From assembly GCA_025357915.1 (NCBI GenBank), contig JANYLH010000059.1, forward strand, positions 22,607 to 86,606: DNA of 64,000 bases, read 5' to 3'. The stretch is from Gammaproteobacteria bacterium. Lineage in GTDB: Bacteria > Pseudomonadota > Gammaproteobacteria > Steroidobacterales > Steroidobacteraceae. The position numbers and the translations under genes were made by a program. The notes under the pieces are model-generated. The model saw only the letters and a list, made by a program, of their open reading frames with translations. It was not told the DNA's origin and searched no databases. Positions 1 to 9,428 of this stretch are shown here, one piece after another; position 1 is the first letter of the stretch, and each line of letters opens with the position of its first letter.

Positions 1-468
1 CAGTTGTGGGAAAAGGGCCAGAGTTCCGGGCACACGTTGCGCGTGACTGCAATCTGCAAGGACTGCGACAGCGACACCCTGCTCGTCTCGGCGCTCCCCG
101 ACGGGCCCGCCTGCCACCTCGGCACGGCGAGTTGCTTCGGCAACGAGGCGGCCAGCGAAGGGGAAAAGCTCGCCTTCCTGGCGCAGCTCGAAGCGATCAT
201 TGGCGAGCGCATCGCCGGAAGTCCCGATGGCAGCTACACGGCCGCCCTGTACGCCAAGGGCCCCGGGCACATGGCGCAGAAGGTGGGCGAGGAAGGCCTG
301 GAAGTCGCGCTCGCTGCCGTGTCGGAAGGCAATGAGCGCCTGACCAGCGAGGCCGCTGACCTGCTGTTTCACCTGCTGGTGCTGCTGCGCAGCCGCGGCC
401 TGGGCATCCGGGCCGTGGCCGACGAGTTGCAGGCCCGGCACGCCAGCCGCAGCAACGCGGCCCCCTAG
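1..468 (+). CDS. hisIE: HisIE, phosphoribosyl-AMP cyclohydrolase / phosphoribosyl-ATP pyrophosphatase (5' end missing)
   Basis: Histidine biosynthesis, steps 2 and 3. The reading frame is open from the window edge, so roughly the first 55-60 residues are missing. The first ~45 visible residues are the C-terminal half of the HisI cyclohydrolase: WEKGQSSGH, the metal-binding DCDSDTLL and the zinc-ligand segment CHLGTASCF. From about residue 60 a HisE domain follows, with the MazG-like helix [13 protein letters not shown] and [15 protein letters not shown]. Domain order is that of the fused HisIE protein of gammaproteobacteria, where it usually ends the his operon. Any upstream his genes lie outside the window. 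The stop is TAG at 466-468. Confidence 0.93.
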   Translation, partial: QLWEKGQSSGHTLRVTAICKDCDSDTLLVSALPDGPACHLGTASCFGNEAASEGEKLAFLAQLEAIIGERIAGSPDGSYTAALYAKGPGHMAQKVGEEGLEVALAAVSEGNERLTSEAADLLFHLLVLLRSRGLGIRAVADELQARHASRSNAAP

Positions 469-522
469 CCCAGCACGTTCTGTCAACTCAAGTGGCGACC
501 CGGCTCGCCGTTAACCCGGGAC

Positions 523-1029
523 ATGGATCCCGTGCCCACCAGGAAGCAGGCGAGCGCCGGCGGCGGCGGGCACTCCCTGTCGCTGCGGGCCCTGACCTGG
601 TTGACCATGGCGGGCGGGTTCGCCGGGCTGTGCGCAGCCGATTCACACAGCACCGTACTGGTCACTGCTACGGTGGTGCCGGTGGCGCGCCTTGAAATGA
701 CAGCCCAGGCGCCGCAGCTGCTGATCCGCCAGGCCGATCTGGCGCGCGGCTACGTCGACACGCCGCGCCCACTGCGCCTGCGCGTTTTCAGCAACAGCCG
801 CGCGGGTTTTGCCCTGGACGTGGCAACCTTGAGTCCGTGGTTCACAGCCGTGGCACTCGAGGGGCTCGACGCCGGGGTCTCATTGGGCGCCGAGGGTGGC
901 ACGATCGTGCAGCGCTGGCAGGGCGAACAATCGCGCGCGCTGCAGCTGCGCCTGCGCTTCAAACTCGCCGCGGGCCTGGCGCCAGGACTCTATGCCTGGC
1001 CGCTGCAGCTGCGTGCGCGGCCGCTGTAA
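523..1029 (+). CDS. Exported hypothetical protein next to the chaperone-usher cluster
   Basis: 168 residues, function unknown. A hydrophobic segment around residues 22-39 (LTWLTMAGGFAGLCA) looks like a signal peptide preceded by an unusually long Gly/Ser-rich lead, so the true start could be downstream. The mature part is rich in alternating hydrophobic residues and ends PGLYAWPLQLRARPL, which resembles the closing beta-strands of a small beta-sandwich such as a pilin-like subunit. It runs convergently with the usher operon, with only 15 bp between its stop and that of the last pilus gene. A role alongside the pilus is inferred from position only. Confidence 0.6.
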   Translation: MDPVPTRKQASAGGGGHSLSLRALTWLTMAGGFAGLCAADSHSTVLVTATVVPVARLEMTAQAPQLLIRQADLARGYVDTPRPLRLRVFSNSRAGFALDVATLSPWFTAVALEGLDAGVSLGAEGGTIVQRWQGEQSRALQLRLRFKLAAGLAPGLYAWPLQLRARPL

Positions 1030-1044
1030 GCCTGCCACTGGCCT

Positions 1045-1533
1045 TTAGTACGTGATCGTCACGACGATGGTGTCGGTATAGGTGCCCGCGGCTACGTCCT
1101 GCAGGGCCGGAATCCGTCCGTAAATAGTGCCGCTGGCACTCAGAGTCGGAGTGCCCGGGCTGAGGTTCAGCGTGGCGCCGCCGGTCTGCGAGCCGCCGGT
1201 GCCGTTGCCGCGGATCTGGGTGTATGCGGCATCATAAAAGAGGTTGTAGTTGAGCGTGTTGGCGCCGGAGAGCATGGTGCGCATCGCATAACTGCCGCTC
1301 GCCCCGGTGCTGTAGCTGGATACCAGGGTGACCGTAGTCGCCCCTCCGCTCAGCAGCGTGCAGGTCACCTGCACCGTGCCGTTGGCGTAAGTGGGCGTGG
1401 CGTTAAGCGGACCATAGATTCCAAACGCCGGACCCGTCGCGGTGACCGAGCAACTCACGGCGCCCTCGGCCAGCACTGGCAGCAGGGCTCCGCAGCAGGC
1501 CAGCAACGACGCAGCGGCAGCGCGGCGGATCAC
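1045..1533 (-). CDS. Spore coat U domain (SCPU) pilin/adhesin subunit
   Basis: 162-residue secreted beta-sandwich protein of the spore coat U family, the subunit type of archaic (Csu-like) chaperone-usher pili. A signal peptide covers about residues 1-25 (ASLLACCGALLPVLAEGA), and the mature protein begins VSCSV. The C-terminal strand TYTDTIVVTITY is the usual donor-strand pattern with a terminal aromatic residue. It is the last gene of the operon and its ATG overlaps the usher stop in ATGA. In Csu operons the gene after the usher encodes the tip adhesin, but this protein is only single-domain size, so tip function is unproven. Confidence 0.85.
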   Translation of the reverse strand: MIRRAAAASLLACCGALLPVLAEGAVSCSVTATGPAFGIYGPLNATPTYANGTVQVTCTLLSGGATTVTLVSSYSTGASGSYAMRTMLSGANTLNYNLFYDAAYTQIRGNGTGGSQTGGATLNLSPGTPTLSASGTIYGRIPALQDVAAGTYTDTIVVTITY

Positions 1534-3890
1534 GGCTGCTGCTCCACACCAGGCAGCGGATGGCAGTAGACCGTCCCCATGTCCGGCAGCGGGTCGTCGG
1601 GCGGCGGCGGATCGAGGCGGAAACTGCAGCGCGCGTCACCCCACTGCGCGGCGCCCGCGGTGCCGTGATCAAACCCGGTTACGTAGGTCACTCCGTCATA
1701 GGTTACCGGAAATTGCTCACCCATGAACCGCACCGTGGCGCCAGCCGGAACCGGCTTGCCATCGCGCGTGACCAGCCGGAATGTGCCGCCGCGCACACGC
1801 TCGACCGGGAAGCGCACCAGCACGCCGCTCCGGTAACGCGGCGTCACCGTCAGCGTGCGTGCGCCAATGGCGGTGTCGAGCGGCAATTCTACCGGTTCGA
1901 TGTTGACGCGGTTGGCTTCGTAGGGGAGCAGTTCGGGCAGCAGCGCGCGGCCCTGCCGATTCGTGTAGGCCACCAATTGGTTATCCAGATAAACGGGAAC
2001 ATGCGGGAGACCTGCGACATTCACCAGCGCGAAGCTTCCGGACACCTGGCGCGCCGCGCGCAATTCGCCGCCCAGCAATGTCAGCGCCCCGCTCCAGAAG
2101 GAGCTCGCGCCACTTACGCCGCGATTGCGTGCCGCCTGCAGCTGCAGATCACCCGCCCGCCACTGCTCGCGCAGTTCGGCGTCGTAGTTGCCGCGGCTCG
2201 AGCCGCCGAGCCGCCAGCCTTGCCCCGGACCGAGCGGCGGATTCTGGATGTAGGTCGCGTACAGCTCGTCGTCCGGGGAGCCCGGCCCGCTGCCGCTGTT
2301 GCCGGTGAACACGACGGCGCGGCGCGCTGAGAGCGCGAGCGTAAAGGTGAGGAACACGCTGCGTCCGACTGCGCCTCCCTGGCTGCTGCGGGTCGCGGTC
2401 AGGTTCACGGCGCCGCGATCGGTGATGCTGCGGCTGTAGATCAGGCTCGCGGTCTGATCGGTCGGCAGGCTTGCAAACTCCTGCCGCACCACGACCGCAG
2501 CCAGCGAACCCCAGCGCTGCAGGTTGACTCCAAGTTGTGCGAGATCACGGCGGCGGAACCGGAGCGAGAGCGCTTCGGCGGTAGAGATCTGGCGGTAGCC
2601 CACGGCCGCCACAGCACTGCTGAATGCGATATTGAAACGCGCGCCCTGCCGCTCCACGCCCAGGCCGTAGAGCGAACCCGAGCTGCCCGGACCGCCACCG
2701 GCAGCCGCGGTGAAATTCACCACCGCAAACCGGCCAATCGCGGCCGCGCCAGCCAGGCCGATGGCATGCGCCTGATCATTCAGGAATTCGCCATGCGCTT
2801 CCAGCGTGAAGCTGTTGGTGATGCCGCGCCGGTAGCTGCCGCTGCCCATCAAGGGCCCGTAATGTGCGCTCGCCGTGGTGTAGTCACGGCGCACCTTGCC
2901 CAAATCCAGTTCGTATTGGCTCAGGTTCGCCGCGAGCAGTTGCAGGCTCGAGTAGAACGGCTGCGTGACCTGCTGCTCGCGGCCCAACGCATCGCGCACC
3001 ACCACGCTCACCTGGCCGGCACCGGTCACAGCCGGCAGCTGATCGATGACGAACGGTCCGGGCGGCAGCGTGGTGCTCGAGACCTTCTGGTTGTTCACGT
3101 AGACATCGACCGTCGAGGGTACCAGCGCATTGCCGGAAGCGCTCAGGAGCGGTGCGGTCAGGAGATCCGGGCGGAGCGAGAAATTCCGGCCCCAGCCCAC
3201 GCCGGCGAAACGTACCGCGCTCCCCCAGGTGCTGCCATCGCTGATCGCATCGCCGAGTGTCGCGCGTTCGATGCGTTCGGGGAAATCCATCGTGAAGGTC
3301 GTGTCCAGTCGCACGCTTTCCGTGTGCCCGCCCAACGAGCGCACCACGCCCGAATTGAGCAGTACACCGGGCGCAGCGAAAGCGCCGAGCTCGGCGTAGG
3401 CGCCGGTCAGATTCTCCCCGGCCACGCGCTGCGCCGAGAGCTGGTAGTTGAGGAACGCGCCGGGGCTGACGCTGGCCAGAGTCGGCGCCGATCGCAGCGG
3501 CGCGCGCACCCGTGTCGCTGCGAAAGCGACCGCGGGCGCGGTGACGACGATGCTCTGCGCCGGCTCGTCGACACTGACTGTAAGCCCGGGCACCGAGGCA
3601 AGCGGCAGGTAGTGCCGGCCCTGGTGCTCGAGCCCCGTGCCGCGCGGCGTGAGCAGACGGAGTCGCGGGAAATCGGCGGCATCGAACCACAGCGCGCCCG
3701 CGGCATCACGCAGCACGATGAGTGTCTCGCCCTCCGCCTGCGCATTGACGATGACGTTCATGACCGCTTCGCGGTAAGCGTCGTCCGCGGCCGGCAGCGC
3801 GCCAGCGGCGTGGGTCGCGGTGCAGGCCAGCAGGCACAGCGCCCAGACTAGGTTAAACCGGCGCGGAGAAAACTTCGGATAGGGGCACAT
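1530..3890 (-). CDS. Outer-membrane usher of an archaic chaperone-usher pilus
   Basis: 786-residue FimD/PapC-family usher, which forms the outer-membrane pore through which chaperone-bound subunits are polymerised. An N-terminal signal segment (WALCLLACTATHAAGA) is followed by an N-domain and then a long beta-barrel region with the plug-type segment VDVYVNNQKVSSTTLPPGPF around residues 260-280. The C-terminal region carries PVYLDNQLVAYTNRQGRALL, typical of usher C-domains. It sits between the chaperone gene (16 bp upstream) and the second SCPU gene (4-bp ATGA overlap). The size matches the compact Csu-type ushers. Start ATG at 3890. Confidence 0.93.
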   Translation of the reverse strand: MCPYPKFSPRRFNLVWALCLLACTATHAAGALPAADDAYREAVMNVIVNAQAEGETLIVLRDAAGALWFDAADFPRLRLLTPRGTGLEHQGRHYLPLASVPGLTVSVDEPAQSIVVTAPAVAFAATRVRAPLRSAPTLASVSPGAFLNYQLSAQRVAGENLTGAYAELGAFAAPGVLLNSGVVRSLGGHTESVRLDTTFTMDFPERIERATLGDAISDGSTWGSAVRFAGVGWGRNFSLRPDLLTAPLLSASGNALVPSTVDVYVNNQKVSSTTLPPGPFVIDQLPAVTGAGQVSVVVRDALGREQQVTQPFYSSLQLLAANLSQYELDLGKVRRDYTTASAHYGPLMGSGSYRRGITNSFTLEAHGEFLNDQAHAIGLAGAAAIGRFAVVNFTAAAGGGPGSSGSLYGLGVERQGARFNIAFSSAVAAVGYRQISTAEALSLRFRRRDLAQLGVNLQRWGSLAAVVVRQEFASLPTDQTASLIYSRSITDRGAVNLTATRSSQGGAVGRSVFLTFTLALSARRAVVFTGNSGSGPGSPDDELYATYIQNPPLGPGQGWRLGGSSRGNYDAELREQWRAGDLQLQAARNRGVSGASSFWSGALTLLGGELRAARQVSGSFALVNVAGLPHVPVYLDNQLVAYTNRQGRALLPELLPYEANRVNIEPVELPLDTAIGARTLTVTPRYRSGVLVRFPVERVRGGTFRLVTRDGKPVPAGATVRFMGEQFPVTYDGVTYVTGFDHGTAGAAQWGDARCSFRLDPPPPDDPLPDMGTVYCHPLPGVEQQP

Positions 3891-3906
3891 CGCGCCGCGC
3901 CCCAGC

Positions 3907-4659
3907 TCACGGGCCTGTCGTCACGACGTCGGACTGGAATTCCCCCTGATCGCTGGCACCGTGAATGGTGATGGCCGCGTCACGCATGACGCCGGCCGGC
4001 ACGTCGAGCTTCCAGCTTACGGTGCTGCCGGGTAGTACATAGCGGCCTACCACAGCGCGTGCCACCTGCTCGCTGCCCGCGAAGCGCAGGCTGAAATCGC
4101 TCACCTGCAGGTGCGACTGACCGACGTTGCTTGCGCTCACGGTCAGTTTCGCGTCGTCCTGCCACTGGGCGCGCCAGCTCAGCGCCGCCGCCACCGGAGC
4201 CGCAGCCTTCACGAACACGGGAACGCTCAGCCGCAGGGCCACACGGAGCCCTGTGAAATTCTTGTCGACGGGCTGCGGCACTTCCGCCAGCAGCAGCCGG
4301 TAGTCCAGTTCCCGCGCTGCATCGGGCTCGCGCCGCAGCGCGACCCTCACGATCTGCTCACCGCCAGGCGGCAGCGTGAATACCGGCGGCGTCGCCAGCA
4401 GGTCATGGGTCGCGCCGTAGCTTTCCTCGCCCCCGGGCTGTGCCCAGTCCAGAGCCGACACCTGGATCAGCAGCGGCGCCACATCGTCGTTGTGCACGGT
4501 GAGCACGGCGGTGCGTTGCGCACCCTGCAGCTCGATACGCACCGGCGCGATACTGAAAGTGCCCGCGGCGGCCGTTCCGGCCGCCGCGAGCATCAGCATC
4601 GACGCAGTGACATGGCGGGCCAGCAATGGCCGCTTGTCGCTACCGGGTCTCACTTGCAC
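3907..4659 (-). CDS. Periplasmic pilus chaperone (PapD-like)
   Basis: 250 residues. A periplasmic chaperone for SCPU subunits. The signal peptide is near residues 16-33 (ASMLMLAAAGTAAAGTF). The first immunoglobulin-like domain starts SIAPVRIELQGAQRTAVLTV, and ILVQVSALDW-like and EQIVRVALRR segments follow as in archaic chaperones. The second domain runs from about residue 155. The assigned start is GTG at 4659, 16 bp after the stop of the preceding SCPU gene; a second GTG lies two codons downstream. It is the second gene of a four-gene operon of pilin, chaperone, usher and subunit. Confidence 0.9.
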   Translation of the reverse strand: MQVRPGSDKRPLLARHVTASMLMLAAAGTAAAGTFSIAPVRIELQGAQRTAVLTVHNDDVAPLLIQVSALDWAQPGGEESYGATHDLLATPPVFTLPPGGEQIVRVALRREPDAARELDYRLLLAEVPQPVDKNFTGLRVALRLSVPVFVKAAAPVAAALSWRAQWQDDAKLTVSASNVGQSHLQVSDFSLRFAGSEQVARAVVGRYVLPGSTVSWKLDVPAGVMRDAAITIHGASDQGEFQSDVVTTGP

Positions 4660-4675
4660 AACTGCAGACGGTTGG

Positions 4676-5176
4676 TCAATACGTGACCGTCACGTTGATG
4701 GTATCGGCGTAAGCGCCGGTCGATACCGCCTGGTTGGCGGCGTTGTCCGGGAGGCTGCCAAATACCGTCACCGCCACTGCGGTTGCCAGACCGGTGCCGA
4801 CGCCGGGCACCGTAACGCCGCTCACGCCGTCCCCGAAGATTGTCGCGAATCCGGCGGTCGTGTACAGGTTGTACTGCAGCGTGTCAGTGCCGTTGGTCAT
4901 CAGCCGCTGCGCGATCGTGCCACCCGTGGTCGTGCCACCGTTGAGCGCGACAGTAAACGGTGTGGACTTGGTGCACTTCACGTTGACCGTGGTGTTGGCG
5001 GCCAGCGCGCCGGCGGCCGGCGTGTAGTTGCCAAAGCCCAGGGCCGCGGCAGCGACCGAGCACGTCTTAAGCACCGTTGCAGAAACGCCAAAGGTGGTGG
5101 TGGCGGTAGCGGCACCGGCGGTGGCCGCAACACCCAGGGCCGCGGCGGCCATTGTTGCAGTGAGAATCTTGCGCAT
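4676..5176 (-). CDS. Spore coat U domain (SCPU) major pilin candidate
   Basis: 166 residues beginning MRKILTATMAAAALGVAATA, a clear signal peptide. The mature part begins around TTTFGVSATVLKTCSV and ends in the strand YADTINVTVTY. It is the first gene of the pilus operon, the position of the major subunit in Csu clusters. The start is set at 5176, because an AAGGAG Shine-Dalgarno lies immediately upstream and the reading frame upstream adds nothing signal-like. Two Cys residues (KTCSV and VKCTK) can form the usual disulphide. It resembles the subunit encoded at the other end of the operon. Confidence 0.88.
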   Translation of the reverse strand: MRKILTATMAAAALGVAATAGAATATTTFGVSATVLKTCSVAAAALGFGNYTPAAGALAANTTVNVKCTKSTPFTVALNGGTTTGGTIAQRLMTNGTDTLQYNLYTTAGFATIFGDGVSGVTVPGVGTGLATAVAVTVFGSLPDNAANQAVSTGAYADTINVTVTY

Positions 5177-5354
5177 GAGCACTCCTTGAGGAAACCCGTT
5201 GATCGACATGACTTACCGATAGGGACAGACCCGGCGTGGGTCCGCTCTGGAGTGGAATTCTTGCTATAACACACGCTATCGACGTGACGCGGTTCTCAGT
5301 TGGTGCAAGGGACGCTCAAGTCTGGCGTCAATCTGCCGACGCAACCGCACTTTT

Positions 5355-7943
5355 CTACAGGACCAGTTCCACCGCCGGCGCGCGCAGGTTGTAGTTCGAA
5401 CTCATGGCGCGGCCATAGGCGCCGGCGTTAGCGATCAGCAGTACATCGCCCTCCACGGTGGGCGGCAGCAGCCGCTCATGCCCGAGCACGTCGGCCGATT
5501 CGCATATCGGGCCGACCACGTTGACGAGTTCGGTAGCCGGCTGGTCCAGACGCGTCAGGTTCACGATCTCGTGCCAGGCTCCATAGAGCGCCGGCCGGAT
5601 CAGGGAGTTCATGCCGGTGGCGACACCCACGTAGTGCGTATCTTCCTTGGACTTGGTTTGTGTGACGCGCGCCAGCAGCACCCCCGCGGCAGACACCAGG
5701 TAGCGCCCCGGTTCGAGCCACAGCTCGATGGCGGGCGCCTGCGCGCGCACGGCGCCGAGTGCCGCGTCGAATTTCGCCAGGTCGAGTGCGGCCTGTTCAT
5801 GCCGTTCCGGCACGGCGAGTCCGCCGCCGACGTTGATGACGCGGACATCCGCGAAGCGACGTGCCGCCGTGAACAGGAGCCCGGCGGTCTCCACCCAGCT
5901 GGCAATGTCGAACACGCCGCTGCCGCTGTGCGCGTGCAGGCCAGTGACGCGGCACCCCGCCGCCACGGCCAGCTGCGCCAGCAGCTCGAGTTCGGCCAGT
6001 GGAATGCCGAACTTGGAATTCACGCCCGCGGTGCGCACGTGGTGGTGGTGGCCGTGACCGGTGCCGGTATCGACCCGCACCAGCACTTCGCGCCCGGCGA
6101 AGACCTGCGGCCAGGCCTGCAGCACGTACCGGTTGTCGACGGTCACCGTGACGCCCCGCGCCAGCGCCCAGGCGTACTCGTCGCGCGCGGCGAAGTTGGG
6201 CGTGAACAGCACGCGCCCCGGCTCGATCCCGGGGACCGAAGCGAAGGCGTGTTCGAGCTCGCCGCGCGATACGCACTCGATGCCGAGTCCGGCGGCGGCA
6301 ACGATGCGCAGCAGCTCGGCGTGCGGATTAGCCTTCATCGCGTAGAAGACGCGGTTGAAAGACTTGAGCGCGCGCAGCTCGCGGGCCACGCTGTCGACCA
6401 CGGCGCCGTCATAGACGAAGGCGCAATCGTGGTCGGCGCCTATGTCCAGCAGTTCCGCGCGCCGCGCCTGCCACCAGGGCTGAGCGACGGCGACGCTGCG
6501 GTGCGTGACGCCGTAGAGTTCGGCCCAGCTCGGCCCCAGCACGGTGTCGCCCGGAACCGGCCTGATCAGCAGGTCGTGCAGTTCCTGCACCAGCCGATCG
6601 CCCTGCTCCTCGTCGACCACGAAGGTGAAATTCAGGTCGTTCGCCGCCTGGCTCACCATGTAGATGCGCTGTTCGGCGAACAGCTCGAAGGCCGCGCCGA
6701 GCTGATGCAGGATGCCGCGGATGTTGCGCCCGACGAGGCTCACCTGCGCGCACGGTCCGATCACCTGCACGCGGCACAGCTGGTTGAGGTCGGCCACCAG
6801 GGCATCGAGCGCATCGGCTTCAAGATTGTTGGCCGCCGGATCGAGCGACACCGTGACGCTGGTCTCCGAAGTCGAGATCTGGTCGACCGACATGCCGTGG
6901 CGCTTGAAGACCTGGAAGGCATCGGCGAGGAACCCCACTTCGTGCCACATGCCAGGGCTGTCCAGCGACACGAGCGTGATGCCCTTCTTGATGCACACCG
7001 CCTTGACCTGCGCGGCGCCGTCGCCGCCGCTGGCGCTGATGTGCGTGCCCTCGAGCTGCGGCGTCTGCGTCGCGTAAACCCACAATGGTATCTGTGCCTG
7101 CCTGACCGGCAGGATGCAGCGCGGATGCAGGACCTTGGCGCCGGCGCTGGCGATCTCCTGCGCTTCGTCGTAATGCAGCGCGCGCAGCAGCCGCGCTGCG
7201 GGCATCGTGCGCGGGTTGGCGCTGAACATGCCGGGCACGTCGGTCCAGATTTCCAGGCGCACGGCGCGCAGCTTGGCGGCGAAGTAGGCGCCGGAGGTAT
7301 CGGATCCGCCGCGGCCGAGCAGCACCGTGTCGCCGGCCGCATTACCGGCGATGAAGCCCTGCGTGAGCACCACCGGCTCCAGGGTTTCAAGTTGCGCGCG
7401 CAGCGCCGCGTCAGCGGAGAAATCGCAGGTCGCGGACAGGTAATTGGCCGCGGCCGGGGCATTCGGGCGCGGCACCGAGCGCAGGCCGGTGCGCGCATCC
7501 CACCAGCTGCAGCCGAGCCCTTGCGCGCGCAGGAAACGCGCGCCCAGTTCGGTGGCCAGCAGTTCGCCGCAGGCCACGACGCGCGAGCGCTCACGATCGC
7601 TCACGGCGCCGCGGCGGGCAACGTCGGCGAGCAGCTGCCGGAGCCCGGCCAGGCAATCCTCGAAGGCCGGCGAGCTGCCGACCGCGAGTTCGGCAGCCAG
7701 CTGCCGGTGGCGATCCTCGAGCGCAGCCAGGAGTGGCGCGTGCCCCCCGCCCAGCGCGGCGGCGAGCATTCTCTCCAGACTATCGGTGACGCCGCTCAGG
7801 GCGGAGTGCACGATCAGGACGCGCGCGCCGCCCGCCGTGCGCGCGCGCGCCACGGCGGCGATATGGCGCCAGTTGGCCAGCGTGGAAACGCTCGTGCCGC
7901 CGAATTTCAGCACGATCCATTCAGTCGCCGCGCCTGCGCTCAT
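5355..7943 (-). CDS. lysAC: Bifunctional aspartate kinase / diaminopimelate decarboxylase
   Basis: 862-residue fusion carrying out the first and last steps of lysine biosynthesis. Residues ~1-470 are an aspartokinase (KFGGTSVSTLANWR, LLGRGGSDTSGAY, then ACT repeats around VSLDSPGMWHEVGF). Residues ~500-862 are a PLP-dependent diaminopimelate decarboxylase: the PLP lysine is Lys537 (FYAMKANPHAE), with HAHSGSGVF and the catalytic Cys814 (CESADVLG). The same fusion is known from Xanthomonas and relatives, so product and enzyme of the branch are physically tied. It is monocistronic here, with 145 bp of non-coding DNA on its 3' side. Confidence 0.95.
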   Translation of the reverse strand: MSAGAATEWIVLKFGGTSVSTLANWRHIAAVARARTAGGARVLIVHSALSGVTDSLERMLAAALGGGHAPLLAALEDRHRQLAAELAVGSSPAFEDCLAGLRQLLADVARRGAVSDRERSRVVACGELLATELGARFLRAQGLGCSWWDARTGLRSVPRPNAPAAANYLSATCDFSADAALRAQLETLEPVVLTQGFIAGNAAGDTVLLGRGGSDTSGAYFAAKLRAVRLEIWTDVPGMFSANPRTMPAARLLRALHYDEAQEIASAGAKVLHPRCILPVRQAQIPLWVYATQTPQLEGTHISASGGDGAAQVKAVCIKKGITLVSLDSPGMWHEVGFLADAFQVFKRHGMSVDQISTSETSVTVSLDPAANNLEADALDALVADLNQLCRVQVIGPCAQVSLVGRNIRGILHQLGAAFELFAEQRIYMVSQAANDLNFTFVVDEEQGDRLVQELHDLLIRPVPGDTVLGPSWAELYGVTHRSVAVAQPWWQARRAELLDIGADHDCAFVYDGAVVDSVARELRALKSFNRVFYAMKANPHAELLRIVAAAGLGIECVSRGELEHAFASVPGIEPGRVLFTPNFAARDEYAWALARGVTVTVDNRYVLQAWPQVFAGREVLVRVDTGTGHGHHHHVRTAGVNSKFGIPLAELELLAQLAVAAGCRVTGLHAHSGSGVFDIASWVETAGLLFTAARRFADVRVINVGGGLAVPERHEQAALDLAKFDAALGAVRAQAPAIELWLEPGRYLVSAAGVLLARVTQTKSKEDTHYVGVATGMNSLIRPALYGAWHEIVNLTRLDQPATELVNVVGPICESADVLGHERLLPPTVEGDVLLIANAGAYGRAMSSNYNLRAPAVELVL

Positions 7944-8017
7944 CGCTTACTCTGGGGAATGACTGGTGAGTGGAACCCTGTCCGCCGGGCGATCACGCCC
8001 GCGCCGGACCGCGCCCG

Positions 8018-8230
8018 CTATTCTTCGTCGAAAAGTTCGCGCAGGTCCTTTTCAAGCTTGCGGTCGGCGAGCACTTCTTCGAGCTTGCTCCAGGCCGCCT
8101 TGCCCTTCTTGCCCTGGGTGCGCACGCGCTTGTCCACGCGCGCCAGCAGACCGTCGTAGTCGGTGCTGTCTTCAGCTTCGGCGACGAATTCTTCGTCAAT
8201 GTCGAAATTTTCGCTATCGCGCTCGGACAT
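8018..8230 (-). CDS. Small acidic conserved protein (PA3496-like)
   Basis: 70 residues, strongly acidic at both ends (ENFDIDEEFVAEAEDSTD and LRELFDEE) with a basic centre (DKRVRTQGKKGKAAWSKLEE). The pattern of an acidic tract followed by a short Arg/Lys-rich helix ending in a KLEKDLRELFD-like tail resembles the PA3496 family of small proteins, for which an envelope-integrity role has been proposed. No signal peptide or membrane segment. It lies 74 bp upstream of the lysAC start on the same strand. Family assignment is by resemblance only. Confidence 0.6.
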   Translation of the reverse strand: MSERDSENFDIDEEFVAEAEDSTDYDGLLARVDKRVRTQGKKGKAAWSKLEEVLADRKLEKDLRELFDEE

Positions 8231-8356
8231 GGCGTTTCTTGAAAATACTCTTCAGAATCAGCGGGTTAAGCAAGAAAAGGGTCTCAGGGGGGCAGCGAAC
8301 TTTAGCTGATTTGCGGCCGCTTTCAACTCCGACCCAAAAACAGCAAAAAGGTGCCG

Positions 8357-9367
8357 CTACGGGGGCCCCGTCGCCAGGGGTAGCGGGGCTGGGGGCGGGG
8401 TGGGTTCGGCAGGCGGCTCGGTGGGAATGGCTTCCGGTGAATCCGCCTCCAGCCCGACCGTGGCCAGGACACCGTCGGCCCGCGCCAGGACCTCGCGCGC
8501 ATAGTCCCAGTGAATCGCCACCGTGCTCTCGCCCACCGCCTCGCGCAGCAGCCCGGAGAATTTTTCCACGTCTGGCTCGTAGCTCTGCCCCTGTGCGTCG
8601 ACCGGCGGGTGCGCCTCGAGCAGCAACTCGCCCTCGACCCAGGCCACCTTCACCGGCTCGTTGACGATGCTCACCCTGGTGCCGACGGGAACCATTTCGA
8701 ACAGCGCCTCGATGTCTTCCGGGTACATGCGGATGCAGCCATGCGTCACCGCCAGCCCCACGGCAATCGGGTTGTTGGTGCCGTGGATCAGGTAGGTCCC
8801 TTTGCCCGCGGCCAGCCGCAGGGCACGATTTCCCAGGGGATTATCGGGTCCGGGAGGCACGCGCTCGGGCAGGATATCGCCGTCCCTGGCGTGCTCGGCA
8901 CGCACCGACTCGGTCGGAAACCACCAAGGGTCTTTCTGCTTGGCGATCACCCGCGTGTCGCCGAGCGGCGTACGCCAATCCATCTTGCCGATGCTGACGG
9001 GGTAGCTGATCACCTGTTGCGGCTGGTGGCGCTTCGGTTTCGGGTAGTAGTAGAGGCGGTGCTCGGCGATGTTGACGACGATGCCCTCGTGCGGGCCGGG
9101 CGGCAGGATGTGGCGCCCCGGAATGAACACGGTCTTATCCGCGCCGGGAATCCAGGGATCGAGCTGCGGGTTGACGCGGATCAGCTCTTCAGAGCCCAGG
9201 CTGAAGCGGCGCGCCAGGTCGTAGAGCGTGTCTTCATAGACCGTCTGGACGCGCTGATCCTCGCCAAACACGCGTTGCGCAGGGTCGGTGAGCTCGTAGA
9301 GCGTGGCTGCGCAGGGTCCACTGACAGCCGCCAGCAGCAGCGCAATATAAAATTTTGTTTTAAGCAT
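8357..9367 (-). CDS. L,D-transpeptidase with LysM-like domain (YcfS/YbiS family)
   Basis: 336-residue exported cell-wall enzyme. The signal peptide is FYIALLLAAVSGPCAATLYE. A LysM-like peptidoglycan-binding segment follows (VYEDTLYDLARRFSLGSEEL). The YkuD catalytic domain occupies about residues 90-230 and contains the active-site motif HGTNNPIAVGLAVTHGCIRM, with catalytic His and Cys. Such enzymes make 3-3 peptidoglycan cross-links or attach Braun lipoprotein. The C-terminal ~30 residues are Pro/Glu-rich. It is divergent from lexA, with 88 bp between the starts. Confidence 0.93.
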   Translation of the reverse strand: MLKTKFYIALLLAAVSGPCAATLYELTDPAQRVFGEDQRVQTVYEDTLYDLARRFSLGSEELIRVNPQLDPWIPGADKTVFIPGRHILPPGPHEGIVVNIAEHRLYYYPKPKRHQPQQVISYPVSIGKMDWRTPLGDTRVIAKQKDPWWFPTESVRAEHARDGDILPERVPPGPDNPLGNRALRLAAGKGTYLIHGTNNPIAVGLAVTHGCIRMYPEDIEALFEMVPVGTRVSIVNEPVKVAWVEGELLLEAHPPVDAQGQSYEPDVEKFSGLLREAVGESTVAIHWDYAREVLARADGVLATVGLEADSPEAIPTEPPAEPTPPPAPLPLATGPP

Positions 9368-9428
9368 TGTTTTGACAGGGAAACCGCAGCGGCAAGCCTA
9401 GCACGGACAATCTGCCGGCTTTAAATAG

